Positions 42,154-51,588 of a DNA stretch of 64,000 bases are shown piece after piece. Within the stretch, counting starts at the first letter, position 1; the number at the start of each line of letters is the position of its first letter. The position numbers and the translations under genes were made by a program. Source of the stretch: Opitutus sp. (GTDB lineage: Bacteria; Verrucomicrobiota; Verrucomicrobiia; Opitutales; Opitutaceae). The DNA lies in NCBI GenBank assembly GCA_013821985.1, contig PNJQ01000001.1, positions 108,195 through 172,194 on the forward strand, in the 5' to 3' direction. The notes under the pieces were generated by a model, which saw only the letters and a program-made list of their open reading frames with translations, did not search any database and was not told the origin of the DNA.

Positions 42154-43797
42154 TCAACCGGTCGTGGGCGGCGGTTGTGCCGCCGCGGTTTGCAGCCGGG
42201 CAATTTCGGCGTTCAGCTGCGCGATGATCTGGTCCTTGTCCGCGCTGACTTTGACGTGCTCGGCAATCTCCTCGTGGAGTCGACCGATGTAAGCGACATT
42301 GTGTTCGTGGTCTGAATACGCGGATTTCAGTTTGTCTTGATAGAACGTAATGGAGGCGAGGCGATCATCGCGGTCTTTTTCGACCTTCCGGAGATATTCG
42401 ATTGTTTGTGCCAGTGCGTCCTGCCCTGCAAGAATGGCCGCCAGACGATCATCCCGGTCTTTCTCCACCTCGCGAAGGTAGAATTCGGCCTGCTCGAGGG
42501 CACTCCTCGACTCCTCCAACTGTTTGTTCAGTCGGCCGGTGTGTCGTTTCTGCCACAAAGTGAGGAGTTCGAGATTGAATTCGGGACGCAGCGCGCTGAC
42601 GGGCCGATCCTCACGAGTTTCGTAAGGTTGGGGATGCAGGGCTTGACTGCCAAGGCGCCCAGGGAGCAACGGCTCGTCGGGAAGATCGAATTCAGCGAGA
42701 CCCCAGGTGGGCCCGTTCAGCGCCGCAGGCAGCTCGCCAAGTCGCATTGACTCGAGCAACGCGTTAACGACCGACCAGTCAGGACTGGGAATGCCGCGCT
42801 CACGGAGGCGTTCGAAGAGCTTCGTTTCTCCTTCAGGTGTCCAACCGGAGCCGAGGCTGTGCTCGATATGGAAGCACACACAGGGAGGGAGGAGCGCGAT
42901 TTCCTCATAGCCGGCATAATGCGCGGCTCCAAGGCCAAGGCTGTCGATATTGAACGAGTAAGAGGCGAATTCCGCATAGCCCGTAATCGCCTCCCACCCT
43001 GCGCGGGGAAGGAGCGTGAAATCGCCGCATGCGTTGGTGTGTAGGTCGTCGATGGGTGCGGGACCCTGCGCGCACAGGGCCAATTCGCCATTTTCGGTCG
43101 TCAACTTAAAGTGGTCGAGTGCGGCGCAATCGTTGGGTTCTCCATGGCATCGGCGGGCAAATATCTCGGTTCCGTAGAACTTGGCTATCAGGGCGCGTAA
43201 GCCAAGCCGCCGGTTTGCTCGCACGGGATTGATCCAGGCGTATTCGAGCGTCTGCTCCACCGAATAGGAAAGCGGTATATCCCGGTGAATATCGTAACGA
43301 TCGACCCGTAGCATGCGGCGATGGTCAAGATTACGGCATGCGATGAACCGGATCAGTTCGTCGGAGAAAACGATGTCGATATTCGTGGCGAGAATGAAAT
43401 CTCCTTTCGCGCGGCGAATGCCGACGTTCTTGGCGATCATCTGGAAAAACGGCAGGCGATCGGCGTGCGCAAAGCGGTCGTGCAAAACCGCCGGCACCGT
43501 TACTACGCGGCCTCGGCAATAGGTGGAGTTCGCCGGCAGCTGAAGCACTCCGGCCAACCCGGGGCGACCTGGCACGGGGTTCCAATCCACCAGGATCAAC
43601 TCCGCGGGCAGTTGGTATTTTTCGCACTGCTGCGCGAAGCAGTTGATAAAAATCTGCGTGCGCGTCAGAGGATCGCCTCCGTGATCGTCGTTCCGTGACG
43701 CGGCGACCACGGACAGGTAAGGGGACGGAATGGCCTGGCTCGGACGGGTCATTTGCTGCATCAAAACGCCGGCTTCTCCTGCTTGTAAAGCTTGCAT
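42154..43797 (-). CDS. Glycosyltransferase with long C-terminal coiled coil
   Basis: This is a 547-aa protein. The N-terminal ~360 residues resemble a GT-A glycosyltransferase (YLSVVAASRNDDHGG; DFILATNIDIVFSDELI as the acidic strand; YEEIALLPPCVCFHIEH near the end). From about residue 400 a coiled coil contains two imperfect copies of LRxVEKDRDDRLAxI and the block ITFYQDKLKSAYSDHEHNVAYI, nearly the same as in the downstream gene product. The two proteins may pair through these helices (inference). ATG 43797 is the first start; ATG 43752 (MTRPSQAIPSPYLS) is equally possible. It probably begins a transcript, since a 335-bp gap lies upstream. Confidence 0.8.
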   Translation of the reverse strand: MQALQAGEAGVLMQQMTRPSQAIPSPYLSVVAASRNDDHGGDPLTRTQIFINCFAQQCEKYQLPAELILVDWNPVPGRPGLAGVLQLPANSTYCRGRVVTVPAVLHDRFAHADRLPFFQMIAKNVGIRRAKGDFILATNIDIVFSDELIRFIACRNLDHRRMLRVDRYDIHRDIPLSYSVEQTLEYAWINPVRANRRLGLRALIAKFYGTEIFARRCHGEPNDCAALDHFKLTTENGELALCAQGPAPIDDLHTNACGDFTLLPRAGWEAITGYAEFASYSFNIDSLGLGAAHYAGYEEIALLPPCVCFHIEHSLGSGWTPEGETKLFERLRERGIPSPDWSVVNALLESMRLGELPAALNGPTWGLAEFDLPDEPLLPGRLGSQALHPQPYETREDRPVSALRPEFNLELLTLWQKRHTGRLNKQLEESRSALEQAEFYLREVEKDRDDRLAAILAGQDALAQTIEYLRKVEKDRDDRLASITFYQDKLKSAYSDHEHNVAYIGRLHEEIAEHVKVSADKDQIIAQLNAEIARLQTAAAQPPPTTG

Positions 43798-44132
43798 GCA
43801 AAGCGGCTCCTAGAACCGCCCGGGACAGGTTGATTCCTCTACCGTCTCCATCCTACGAACTTCGCATTGGGCGCTCGCGCCCGAGCCGCAGCCGCGGTAG
43901 TGATGGGCATCAACTCCTTCAGCGGTGCGGTCGGGTCCATAAGGGATGGCCTCACGTTTTCAGTCCCGTCCGCCCGAGGCATGCTTCCGTGCTGCGAATC
44001 TGACGATTCACGTGACGGGTGCACAACCCATCCGGGGCGGAGAATACCTGGCTGTAGTTAGCGTCTTTGCCGTGTGGGCAAAATCGGCTGATAGTCGTTT
44101 GCCGAACCGACGTTGTTCGGGAGCGAACTCCG
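43798..44132. other. 335-bp intergenic region, candidate leader/promoter zone
   Basis: No convincing gene is seen; plus-strand ORFs across it have no recognisable domain and low-complexity composition. The region lies between the dehydrogenase stop and the start of the coiled-coil glycosyltransferase gene, both on the minus strand, and is the longest gap in the polysaccharide locus. It contains the near-perfect inverted repeat GGGCGCTCGCGCCC at 43869-43882 and a hairpin next to the dehydrogenase stop. A promoter for the downstream minus-strand genes is likely here, but no clear -35/-10 pair was identified. Confidence 0.4.
44102..44120 (-). terminator. Hairpin just downstream of the dehydrogenase stop
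   Basis: CCGAAC and GTTCGG form a 6-bp perfect stem around a 7-nt loop, 12 bp after the end of the dehydrogenase gene on the minus strand. No U-tract follows, so it may be a weak or Rho-assisted terminator or an RNA-stabilising end. Confidence 0.3.
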
Positions 44133-45500
44133 TCAGGGCGAGGCCCACAATGCCTTCAGTTGGCCATCGATTTCACTGGAGGTGCAGATGCCGATCGGTA
44201 GGTAGCGGATCCTTGGGTCACGGGCGAGGGGCTTGAGGGCGCGCCAAAAATCGACAACTGTAATTTGAGTTTTGCCTTTGAGCAGCTGCTCCGGAGTCAA
44301 GGCCAAGTAGGGTTTGTCGGTGGTGGTGACAAGCACAACGTCGGCATCGCGAAGCGCCTCATCGAGGTTGTCGGTGACGAGTGCGCTCATCTTTAAGGCG
44401 GTCTCCGCGTAAGGCGCGGCGAGCGCATCGTGGCCGACCACGCGGTAGCCTGCTTCAGAGAGGGCGCGACACAGGTAAACGCCTGGCGACTCCTCAATCA
44501 CGTGCGAGAGGGGCTTGTAGGCGAGGCCGAGCACGGCGACGTTGGCCCCGCGTGGCAGATGGGGCTGCAATTTTTCGACATAGCGGCGCGAGAGACCGCG
44601 GTTGTAGTCGTCGTTGGTCTTGAGGAGACGGCTGTCAACGCCGAGTTGATCGCCCATGAAGTTGAGTGCGACGTTGTCGCGCGGGAAGCACGGGCCGCCG
44701 AACCCGAAGCCGCCGGTCAGATACTTTCGGCCGATGCGTTTATCCATCCCGAGCGCGTCACTCACGACATCGACGTCTCCGCCCGGCACCTTCTCGCAAA
44801 ATTCCGCCAGCATGTTGGCGAATGAGATTTTCATCGTCACAAAGCTATTCACCGAGATTTTGGCGATCTCGGCGTTTTCCAGGCTCATGCGTTTTACAGG
44901 CGCGTTGTTCTGCGAGACGCGGTGATGAATTTCCTCGAGGGCGTCGCCGGAACGCGGGTCGAACTCTCCGAGCAGGTAGAAATCCGGGTTAAGGAAATCC
45001 CGAATGACGGACCCAAGCGCGATGAACTCCGGGTTGTAGCAGAGGCCGAAGTCCGGGCCGCACTTCTTGCCTGATTCCGCTTCAAGAATGGGCAACAATC
45101 CATGGCGCGTCGCACCCGGCAGCACCGTGCTGGTGAGCACGATGACATGATAACGATTTTTCTTTTTCAGAGCCTGCCCCAGGGACTTGAACGCGTAGCG
45201 GGCGTATTGCAGGGAAAAGGCGCCTCGCTCGTCGCTCGGAGTCGGCACGATGACGAAACTGATGTCGCTATTCTCGACGGCGTCGTGGACGTCGAGTGTC
45301 GCGCGGATGCGGGGCTGGTGGGCCGCGATCATGTCGCCGAGATTTGTCTCTTGGACCGGTTCGCGGCCAGAGTTGATCGCATCGACAGCGTTTTTGTTTA
45401 CGTCGACGCCGATGACGTTCAGTCCGCGCGAGGCCATGCCCGCGAGCATGCTGGCGCCGAGTTTGCCGAGTCCGATGATGGAGACGTTTTGGATGCTCAT
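44133..45500 (-). CDS. Nucleotide-sugar dehydrogenase (UDP-glucose/GDP-mannose dehydrogenase family), canonical active site
   Basis: This is a 455-aa three-domain protein: N-terminal Rossmann motif VSIIGLGKLGASML, conserved VPTPSDERGAF and VLTSTVLPGATR, YNPEFIALG, central helix ENAEIAKISVNSFVTMKISF, and the catalytic loop FGFGGPCFPRDN with the essential cysteine. Such enzymes oxidise the C6 hydroxyl of UDP-sugars or GDP-mannose to the acid in two NAD-dependent steps. With the GDP-mannose 3,5-epimerase-like gene two positions upstream a GDP-hexuronate product is possible, but UDP-glucuronate or a 2-acetamido uronate cannot be excluded. It contrasts with the cysteine-less relative at 15625-16887. 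ATG 45500. Confidence 0.9.
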   Translation of the reverse strand: MSIQNVSIIGLGKLGASMLAGMASRGLNVIGVDVNKNAVDAINSGREPVQETNLGDMIAAHQPRIRATLDVHDAVENSDISFVIVPTPSDERGAFSLQYARYAFKSLGQALKKKNRYHVIVLTSTVLPGATRHGLLPILEAESGKKCGPDFGLCYNPEFIALGSVIRDFLNPDFYLLGEFDPRSGDALEEIHHRVSQNNAPVKRMSLENAEIAKISVNSFVTMKISFANMLAEFCEKVPGGDVDVVSDALGMDKRIGRKYLTGGFGFGGPCFPRDNVALNFMGDQLGVDSRLLKTNDDYNRGLSRRYVEKLQPHLPRGANVAVLGLAYKPLSHVIEESPGVYLCRALSEAGYRVVGHDALAAPYAETALKMSALVTDNLDEALRDADVVLVTTTDKPYLALTPEQLLKGKTQITVVDFWRALKPLARDPRIRYLPIGICTSSEIDGQLKALWASP

Positions 45501-45521
45501 GAAACAAAAGGGTGGGAAGAC

Positions 45522-46565
45522 TCAGGGGACCCACCGGTCGGGATAAAACGAGGTTGGGTCCTCGCGGAACTGCCGGAGGTATTCGTGATATGAGTTCAGC
45601 GAAGGTTTCACTTCGTTGGCAAGGAGGTGCAACAAAGGTTCTGCCGCCGCCACGTCCGCCAGGCTTGCGCTGTGATCGCGGAGGAGTTCGGCTGCATGGT
45701 CGGGCAATCCGAAAAGCGAAAACAGGCAACTGAGCTTTAATAGTTTTATCGCGTCAAGGGGCACAGCGGTCTCGGGGACTGCGTCCCAGCTGCAGGGGTC
45801 GCGGAGGTAGATCGCGTCACCTTGGAACGGGCGGCCCCGCACGGTTTGGGCTGGAATATTCCATTGGTAAGGCTGCGGAAGAGCGGCGGTCGAATACCGT
45901 CGCACACTCAGGTCAAAAAGTTCGAACCCCCATTCACGCATTAATCGATCGGTGTTATGGAACGTGTGATCCATTGGAGACGCCGAGCCATAAAAATTTA
46001 CCTCCAAGGCAAGTCCGAGTACCGGCGAACTTTTGATGGTTCGTTCCGCTGACAACAGTGCGTCGAGATCATAGCCGTCGATGTCGATTTTAATAAAATC
46101 GACTTCCGAGAAACCGGCGGCGTCAACAATCGAGTCGATGGTGCGGGGAGTGGGATCCGCCGGAAGCGAAGCTCGATCCCAATCATTGAGGAGCGGTAGA
46201 GCTTGGTTCGCTTGCGTGCGCTCACGTAAAATATCTGCGCCCGCCGGTGCGCTGAGGCGCGGCCAAGGATTGCGTTCTGTCGGCGGGCGTTGACCGCGTG
46301 CCGCGACGAATGGATGATCGGGGGGAAGTCCGACAAATGCGCGGGTATAGGACACGGCGGAATTTGTCTCTGCCGCGGCGAGGCGATCGCATTCCGCTCC
46401 GACTGGATCGATGCCGACTGCGCGAAGGCTCGGTTCGAATCTGCGCCAAAAACCGGCAATGCCACCGCTACATCCGGCGTCGATTAAGGTGAATGGGCGT
46501 CGCGCAAAACAGCCGCGTTCCACCAAACATTGCACGAGTCGGCCGAACTGTAGGGTCTGTTCCAC
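45522..46565 (-). CDS. FkbM family methyltransferase
   Basis: This 347-aa protein has SAM motif I TLIDAGCSGGIAGFWRRF near residue 28 and the FkbM-type acidic strand VDFIKIDIDGYDLDALL near residue 150, which is the hallmark of this family. FkbM enzymes O-methylate sugar or polyketide hydroxyls. The C-terminal ~120 residues have no recognised motif. The start is GTG 46565, supported by a strong AGGGGAG ribosome-binding site 5 bp upstream. A 201-bp gap without a recognised gene lies between it and the epimerase gene, so it may have its own promoter. Confidence 0.86.
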   Translation of the reverse strand: MEQTLQFGRLVQCLVERGCFARRPFTLIDAGCSGGIAGFWRRFEPSLRAVGIDPVGAECDRLAAAETNSAVSYTRAFVGLPPDHPFVAARGQRPPTERNPWPRLSAPAGADILRERTQANQALPLLNDWDRASLPADPTPRTIDSIVDAAGFSEVDFIKIDIDGYDLDALLSAERTIKSSPVLGLALEVNFYGSASPMDHTFHNTDRLMREWGFELFDLSVRRYSTAALPQPYQWNIPAQTVRGRPFQGDAIYLRDPCSWDAVPETAVPLDAIKLLKLSCLFSLFGLPDHAAELLRDHSASLADVAAAEPLLHLLANEVKPSLNSYHEYLRQFREDPTSFYPDRWVP

Positions 46566-46766
46566 GTCACTCCCCTAATGGAGCAAGGGCGCGCCAGTCC
46601 ACAGAGACTTTTCGCCCAAGTGGCGGACGCGCGAAGGAAGTGGGGCAAATCAGTTGCGGCGGGGACATGACGAAGGCGGTGCGTCCGAGGTGGATTGGCT
46701 GGAGCTGGGGCGGACGACAAAGCTTCGGTGAGAGCAATCTCCGCCCGGATTTCAGCAAACGAATTG

Positions 46767-47774
46767 TCAGCTGCAATTCACGACGGCATCCTTCGAAGCC
46801 CCGGACTTCATTTGATCGTAGATCCAGGCATAGGTTTTTTCCATCCCGGTGCGCAGCGGGATCGACGGCTCCCATCCGAGCATTTGCCGGATGAGCGTGT
46901 TCTCGGAATTGCGGCCGTTCACGCCTTTTGGTGCGGAAAGGTTATAGTTGCGCTTCAGCTGCACGCCGGCAATCGACTCGACGATATCGACCAGTTGGTT
47001 GATCGAAACTTTTTCCTCTGAGCCGAGATTGATCGGGAACGTGATCGTGTTGCTGGCCATGATCGCTTGAGAGCCACGGAGGCAGTCGTCGATGAACATG
47101 AAGCTGCGCGTCTGCTCGCCGTTACCCCAGATCTCGATCTCGTTCCGGCCGCTCATCTGCGCGGCGATGACCTTGCGGCAGATCGCTGCGGGCGCCTTCT
47201 CGCGTCCGCCATCGTAGGTGCCGTGCGGTCCGTAAACGTTGTGGTAACGGGCGACGCGTGTCACGAGGCCGAAGTCCTCGGTGTAATGGCGGCACATTCG
47301 TTCGGAAAAGAGCTTTTCCCAGCCGTAGCCGTCCTCGGGCATCGCGGGATACGCATCGGCTTCCTTCAATCCGGTGACGTTCGGATCGGTCTGCTTGTCG
47401 TGCGCGTAAACGCAAGCGGAGGAAGCGTAGAAGAAACGCTCCACGCCGTTCTCGCGCGCGGCCTTTAGGAGGTGCGTGTTGATCAGCACCGTCATCATGC
47501 ACAGCGCCTTGTTTTTCTCGATGAAGCCCATGCCGCCCATGTCCGCGGCGAGGTTGTAGACACCGAACGCGCCCTTGGTCGCGGTGCGGCAGGCATCGAG
47601 TTCCTGCAGATCGGCGGAGATATTTTCCACGCCTTCGAACTTCTGATACCAGCGCTGGAGCGGCTTGATGTCCACGGCGCGGATGCGCGTGTAGCCCTGC
47701 CGCAGCAGGTCCGCCACGAGATGGCCGCCGATGAAACCACCGGCACCACAGACGACGATGAGTTGATTGTTCAT
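46767..47774 (-). CDS. GDP-mannose 3,5-epimerase-like extended SDR
   Basis: This 335-aa protein has Rossmann motif VVCGAGGFIGGHLV. The block AADMGGMGFIEKN, the active-site Cys in YASSACVYAH, the Tyr/Lys pair YGWEK, and the GGREKAPAAICRK segment with its second catalytic lysine all match plant and bacterial GDP-mannose 3,5-epimerases. The late INLGSEEKVSINQLV and GRNSENTLIRQ blocks also match. The reaction would give GDP-L-galactose and related epimers from GDP-mannose. This is one of the most specific assignments in the window. ATG 47774; next gene upstream ends 82 bp away. Confidence 0.88.
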   Translation of the reverse strand: MNNQLIVVCGAGGFIGGHLVADLLRQGYTRIRAVDIKPLQRWYQKFEGVENISADLQELDACRTATKGAFGVYNLAADMGGMGFIEKNKALCMMTVLINTHLLKAARENGVERFFYASSACVYAHDKQTDPNVTGLKEADAYPAMPEDGYGWEKLFSERMCRHYTEDFGLVTRVARYHNVYGPHGTYDGGREKAPAAICRKVIAAQMSGRNEIEIWGNGEQTRSFMFIDDCLRGSQAIMASNTITFPINLGSEEKVSINQLVDIVESIAGVQLKRNYNLSAPKGVNGRNSENTLIRQMLGWEPSIPLRTGMEKTYAWIYDQMKSGASKDAVVNCS

Positions 47775-47856
47775 GAGATATTCGGACGTGTGGTGCCAAG
47801 ACGGCGAGCGATGCGGCCCAAGTCAATGCCCAGATTATCGGCCCCAGATTCGATCA

Positions 47857-48774
47857 CTAGTTCCTGCTGACAGGGGAAAGACGGGTGAGCAAACGCGCGC
47901 GGGCGGCAACGGCGGCCTGAGCTATTTTCTCCGCGGCTGCCTCGCCGGAAGTGGAGATCGGGAAAAGAAAGAGGAAGAGCGGATCGTCCGTCCCAAGGGC
48001 TTGTTTTAAACTGGTCCCGTATGCAGGTATTCCGCGGAGCACGTTTTCCATTCCCCACGTGACGCAATACAGGTCGAAGTTCGCGGTTCTCTCGACGAGT
48101 TCGGGTTGGAGCTCAAAATGCGCGCTGACATTTTCGATGTCCTGCCGCCGGTCGTAAGCCATCAGATGCCTCTCGTCACCTGCTTTGGCGATGACGACCT
48201 CGTCTCTCCTTCCCGTGGAGAGCAACTCTAGGAAACGAAAAAAATCGAGGAGGTCGCCATTCCGATCGCGCAAGATGGCATTGAAATACGCCCCTTGGAC
48301 GCTCCAGATTTCCCCGTTCCCGGTGCGAATTTTCGCCAAGGTGGTAACGTGGGTGGCCGCTGTTTCCGGAAACCCGAAATTCACCGTGACGGCCTCGAAC
48401 CCGAACGCACGGTAGACTCGCTGCGCCATGACCGCCACCGCGCCACAGAGAAATCCGGCACGGCGATCTTGGGCGATCGTCATCATTTCGCCCAAGCTGG
48501 CCTGGTTGTGATCGATTCCGGATGAGGTGTATTGGTCTCCCAGCATCACGAAACCCGTGAGCCACCGCCGCAGGGCCATGATCCGCTGTTCGTCGGTGAG
48601 CGCTTGGTTCACCGCCTCCGGCACGATGGCTGCGATGCGCGCGTGCACGTCAGCATCTGACATCGTTGCCCAAAAGAAATTCGGGGCGGGCGAGTCTGGT
48701 GGATATTGTCCAGCCGAGTGGCTGGACGAGACGAAACCGGCAATCGAAACGACGAATGCAAGCAACCGCAACAT
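47857..48774 (-). CDS. Secreted protein with a possible transglutaminase-like (papain-fold) core
   Basis: This 305-aa protein has an N-terminal signal peptide (MLRLLAFVVSIAGFVSSSHSAG). In the middle, GFLCGAVAVMAQRVYRAFGFEAVTVNF has the Cys-helix layout of transglutaminase-like domains and is followed about 20 residues later by ATHVTTLAKI with a candidate His. The expected Asp after a tryptophan strand is not obvious (WSVQGAYFN). The fold call is therefore tentative and the protein could be a non-catalytic relative or something else. It would act in the periplasm or outside the cell, perhaps on cell-wall or surface material. It lies between the epimerase and nadE genes. Confidence 0.6.
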   Translation of the reverse strand: MLRLLAFVVSIAGFVSSSHSAGQYPPDSPAPNFFWATMSDADVHARIAAIVPEAVNQALTDEQRIMALRRWLTGFVMLGDQYTSSGIDHNQASLGEMMTIAQDRRAGFLCGAVAVMAQRVYRAFGFEAVTVNFGFPETAATHVTTLAKIRTGNGEIWSVQGAYFNAILRDRNGDLLDFFRFLELLSTGRRDEVVIAKAGDERHLMAYDRRQDIENVSAHFELQPELVERTANFDLYCVTWGMENVLRGIPAYGTSLKQALGTDDPLFLFLFPISTSGEAAAEKIAQAAVAARARLLTRLSPVSRN

Positions 48775-48868
48775 GGCAGTGAGTTGGTCTTGGCCCGCGG
48801 GTGACTAGCAAGCGTTCCCCACCGGACTTGGCAAGGAATCTTACCCGGCGTGGGTCAAGGCACGCGTT

Positions 48869-50827
48869 TCAGCTCTCGGTTTGCAGTGCTCGGGTTTCGT
48901 CCAACCAAAGCGCGGCCGACGCGTCGCTTGGCATGCGCCAATCGCCGCGCGGAGAAAGCGCGACGGAGCCGACCTTCGGGCCGTCGGGCATCGCGGAGCG
49001 CTTGAACTGCTGCGAGAAAAACCGCCGCACGAACACCTCGAGCCAGCGGAGGATCGTCGCGCGGTCGTATTTTTTGCCGAAGGCCATTTCAGCGAGGTAG
49101 AGAACTTTCGCGGGCCGGCTGCCGTGGCGGACGATGTGGTAGAGAAAATAGTCGTGCAGCTCGTAGGGGCCGACGACTTCTTCGGTTTGCTGTTGTTGGG
49201 CGCCCTTGGCATTGACCGGGAGCAATTCAGGACTGATCGGCGTCGCCGCGATGTCGCGCAACACGTCGGTCGTCGGGCCGGTGAACTCCGCGTCGGCACA
49301 CCACTCCACGAGGTAACGCACCAGCGTCTTCGGCACGCCGCTGTTCACGTGATACATCGACATGTGGTCGCCGTTGAAGGTGCACCAGCCGAGCGCGGCT
49401 TCCGAAAGATCGCCGGTGCCGACGACGAAGCCCCCGACCTTGTTGGCCAGATCCATGAGAATTTGCGTCCGCTCGCGCGCCTGTGCGTTTTCGTAGGTGA
49501 TGTCGTGCACCTGCGGATCGTGCCCAATGTCGCTGAAGTGCTGGCGCACGGCCGCCTCGATCGGGATCACGCGCAAGGTCGCGCCGAGGAGTTCGACGAG
49601 TTTTTCGGCGTTGGAGCGCGTGCGCTTTGTCGTGCCGAAGCCCGGCAGCGTTGGCGCGAGGATGCCTTTGCGGTCGAGGCCGAGCAGATCGAACGCGCGG
49701 ACGGCCACGAGGAGGGCGAGCGTGGAATCGAGGCCGCCGGAAATGCCGAGCACGATGTTTTTGGCGCCGGTGTGCTTGAGGCGCTTCGCCAACCCGGTTG
49801 ACTGAATGGAGAAAATTTCCTGACACGTGTCGGCGCGCACACGCGGGTCCGCCGGCACGAACGGCAGCGGAGGATTGGGGCGCAGCGTGCCGCGCGGCGC
49901 CTTGGCCTGCGCATTCGCGGTCAACGCGACCGGCACGCGCCGGAATGCCGCCGTCGCACTGCCAGCCGAAAAACTGCTGTTGCAGAGCCGCTCGTGGAGG
50001 AGGCGGCCGACATCGATGTCAGCGTAGACGATTTGCGAATCGAACTTGAACCGCGACGACTCGGCGAGCAGCGCGCCGTTTTCCGCGATCAGGCAGTGGC
50101 CGGAGAACACGACGTCGGTGGACGATTCGCCCGGACCGGCGCCGGCGTAGGCGTACGCGGTCATGCAGCGCGCAGATTGCTGGCGCACGAGATCGCGTCG
50201 GTAGGCGGATTTACCCAGCAGTTCGTTACTGGCGGAGGGATTGAGAATGAGATTCGCGCCGGCGAGGCACAGGTCTCCGCTCGGCGGATGAACGGCCCAG
50301 AGGTCTTCGCAAATCTCGACGCCGAACGTGCAGCCGGACGACAGGTCCTCGAAGAGCAACTGGCTCGCGAGCGGCACGCGTTCGTTTCCGAGTGCGACCT
50401 CCGCGAGCCCCATTCCGGCGGCGGAGGTGAACCAGCGCTCCTCGTAATATTCCGCGGTGGTGGGGAGATAGACCTTCGGCACGAGGCCGAGCACGCGGCC
50501 AGCACCGAGCACCGCGGCGCAGTTGTAAAGCCGGCCGTGGTGCGCGACGGGCAGGCCGACGACGGCGTGCAAGCCCAGCGTGCTCGTCGCGCGCGCGAGT
50601 TCGACGACGTGGGTTCTTGCGCGCTCGTGCAGCAGCGCTTGCGAAAACAAATCGCCGCACGTGTAGCCGGTGAGGGCCAACTCGGGAAAGAGCACGATGC
50701 TCGCACCGTCCCGCGCGGCCGCTTGCAGGCATCGGAGAATTTGCGCGGCGTTGAAGCCGACATCGGCGACGCGCAACTCGGGTGCAGCGGAGGCAACGCG
50801 GAGGAAATCGCCGGTGTTCTGGTTCAT
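48869..50827 (-). CDS. nadE: Glutamine-dependent NAD(+) synthetase
   Basis: This is a 652-aa two-domain enzyme. The N-terminal nitrilase-like amidase (residues ~10-280) carries the E-K-C triad: Glu in [14 protein letters not shown], Lys in [17 protein letters not shown] and Cys in [11 protein letters not shown]. The C-terminal synthetase has the PP-loop [18 protein letters not shown] and the late [18 protein letters not shown] motif. It converts deamido-NAD to NAD using glutamine nitrogen. The ORF track start (50968) overlaps the upstream methyltransferase; ATG 50827 overlaps its stop by 4 bp. This is a housekeeping gene embedded in a polysaccharide operon, possibly carried there by chance or supporting the NAD-using sugar enzymes. 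Confidence 0.96.
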   Translation of the reverse strand: MNQNTGDFLRVASAAPELRVADVGFNAAQILRCLQAAARDGASIVLFPELALTGYTCGDLFSQALLHERARTHVVELARATSTLGLHAVVGLPVAHHGRLYNCAAVLGAGRVLGLVPKVYLPTTAEYYEERWFTSAAGMGLAEVALGNERVPLASQLLFEDLSSGCTFGVEICEDLWAVHPPSGDLCLAGANLILNPSASNELLGKSAYRRDLVRQQSARCMTAYAYAGAGPGESSTDVVFSGHCLIAENGALLAESSRFKFDSQIVYADIDVGRLLHERLCNSSFSAGSATAAFRRVPVALTANAQAKAPRGTLRPNPPLPFVPADPRVRADTCQEIFSIQSTGLAKRLKHTGAKNIVLGISGGLDSTLALLVAVRAFDLLGLDRKGILAPTLPGFGTTKRTRSNAEKLVELLGATLRVIPIEAAVRQHFSDIGHDPQVHDITYENAQARERTQILMDLANKVGGFVVGTGDLSEAALGWCTFNGDHMSMYHVNSGVPKTLVRYLVEWCADAEFTGPTTDVLRDIAATPISPELLPVNAKGAQQQQTEEVVGPYELHDYFLYHIVRHGSRPAKVLYLAEMAFGKKYDRATILRWLEVFVRRFFSQQFKRSAMPDGPKVGSVALSPRGDWRMPSDASAALWLDETRALQTES

Positions 50828-51588
50828 CGCTTGATTCCCATCAACAGCCAGCTCGGGTTGATCCAAAAGCAGTATTGGAGCTGAGAAGATAATTCCGGCC
50901 ACACGAAGGCGAGTCCGTCTTGCACGCCGCGCACGGAGTCGAAGTCTCGGGTCTCGGGTGCCGGGCAAAAGTCATGCCAGAGCATCAAGCCGCCAGAGCG
51001 CACTGATTGAAGGGCTTTGCGGCTGTCGGACGCCACCACCTCGGGGGCGTGTCCGCCATCGATGAACGCCGAGTCGAAGAAGCCGGCGGGATAGTTCGAG
51101 TTATCCCACTGCCGCGTGTCGCAATAAATCTGGCAGACGCGATGACCGAATCCGCGTTCGCGATACAGCCGGCCAATGTAGGAGGCCGCATCAGTGCGGT
51201 GGTAGGTGCGCGGTCCGAGTTCATCAACTCCGTAATTTGCGGCTATCGCACCGGGCGGGCTGAGTTTTTCGTCCACGACGCGTTCGCCATAAGCCCACGA
51301 CCCATCCGATTTAGTTTCGCCGTCAGGCAAATTGATTGTCCATACCGTCGCGTCGCAAGATTCGAGGCACAGGCAGGTGCCAAAGCCCTGCCATGTGCCG
51401 AACTCCAAATGCCGCCGCGGACGGAATGAACTGAACAGACTCCGGAGAAGCGGCGCGTCATCGCGCTGCATGTCCCAAGCATCCAGCGGGGTGCGGCACT
51501 CGGGCAAGGTGACCTGCCAACCCATGAGCTTGGGAACATCCGCTCGCGTCACGGCGAGCGGGCGTTGATGGAAGTCGGGCAGGTTCAC
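50824..51588 (-). CDS. Class I SAM-dependent methyltransferase (Methyltransf_24/cephalosporin-hydroxylase-like)
   Basis: This 254-aa protein has [18 protein letters not shown] as its SAM-site region, the middle acidic strand [18 protein letters not shown] and the metal-type HDFCPA segment typical of the Methyltransf_24 group. It may O-methylate a sugar. It is coupled by ATGA to the FkbM gene upstream and to nadE downstream, so it belongs to the wzm-wzt transcript. Several motifs deviate from ordinary class I enzymes, so the substrate is unknown. Confidence 0.8.
   Translation of the reverse strand: MNLPDFHQRPLAVTRADVPKLMGWQVTLPECRTPLDAWDMQRDDAPLLRSLFSSFRPRRHLEFGTWQGFGTCLCLESCDATVWTINLPDGETKSDGSWAYGERVVDEKLSPPGAIAANYGVDELGPRTYHRTDAASYIGRLYRERGFGHRVCQIYCDTRQWDNSNYPAGFFDSAFIDGGHAPEVVASDSRKALQSVRSGGLMLWHDFCPAPETRDFDSVRGVQDGLAFVWPELSSQLQYCFWINPSWLLMGIKR

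Noticed and set aside
43695-44003. 102-aa plus-strand ORF spanning the start of the coiled-coil glycosyltransferase and the 335-bp gap
   Set aside because: No recognisable domain, Arg/Ser/Pro-rich composition and no suitable ribosome-binding site; it partly overlaps a well-supported gene.
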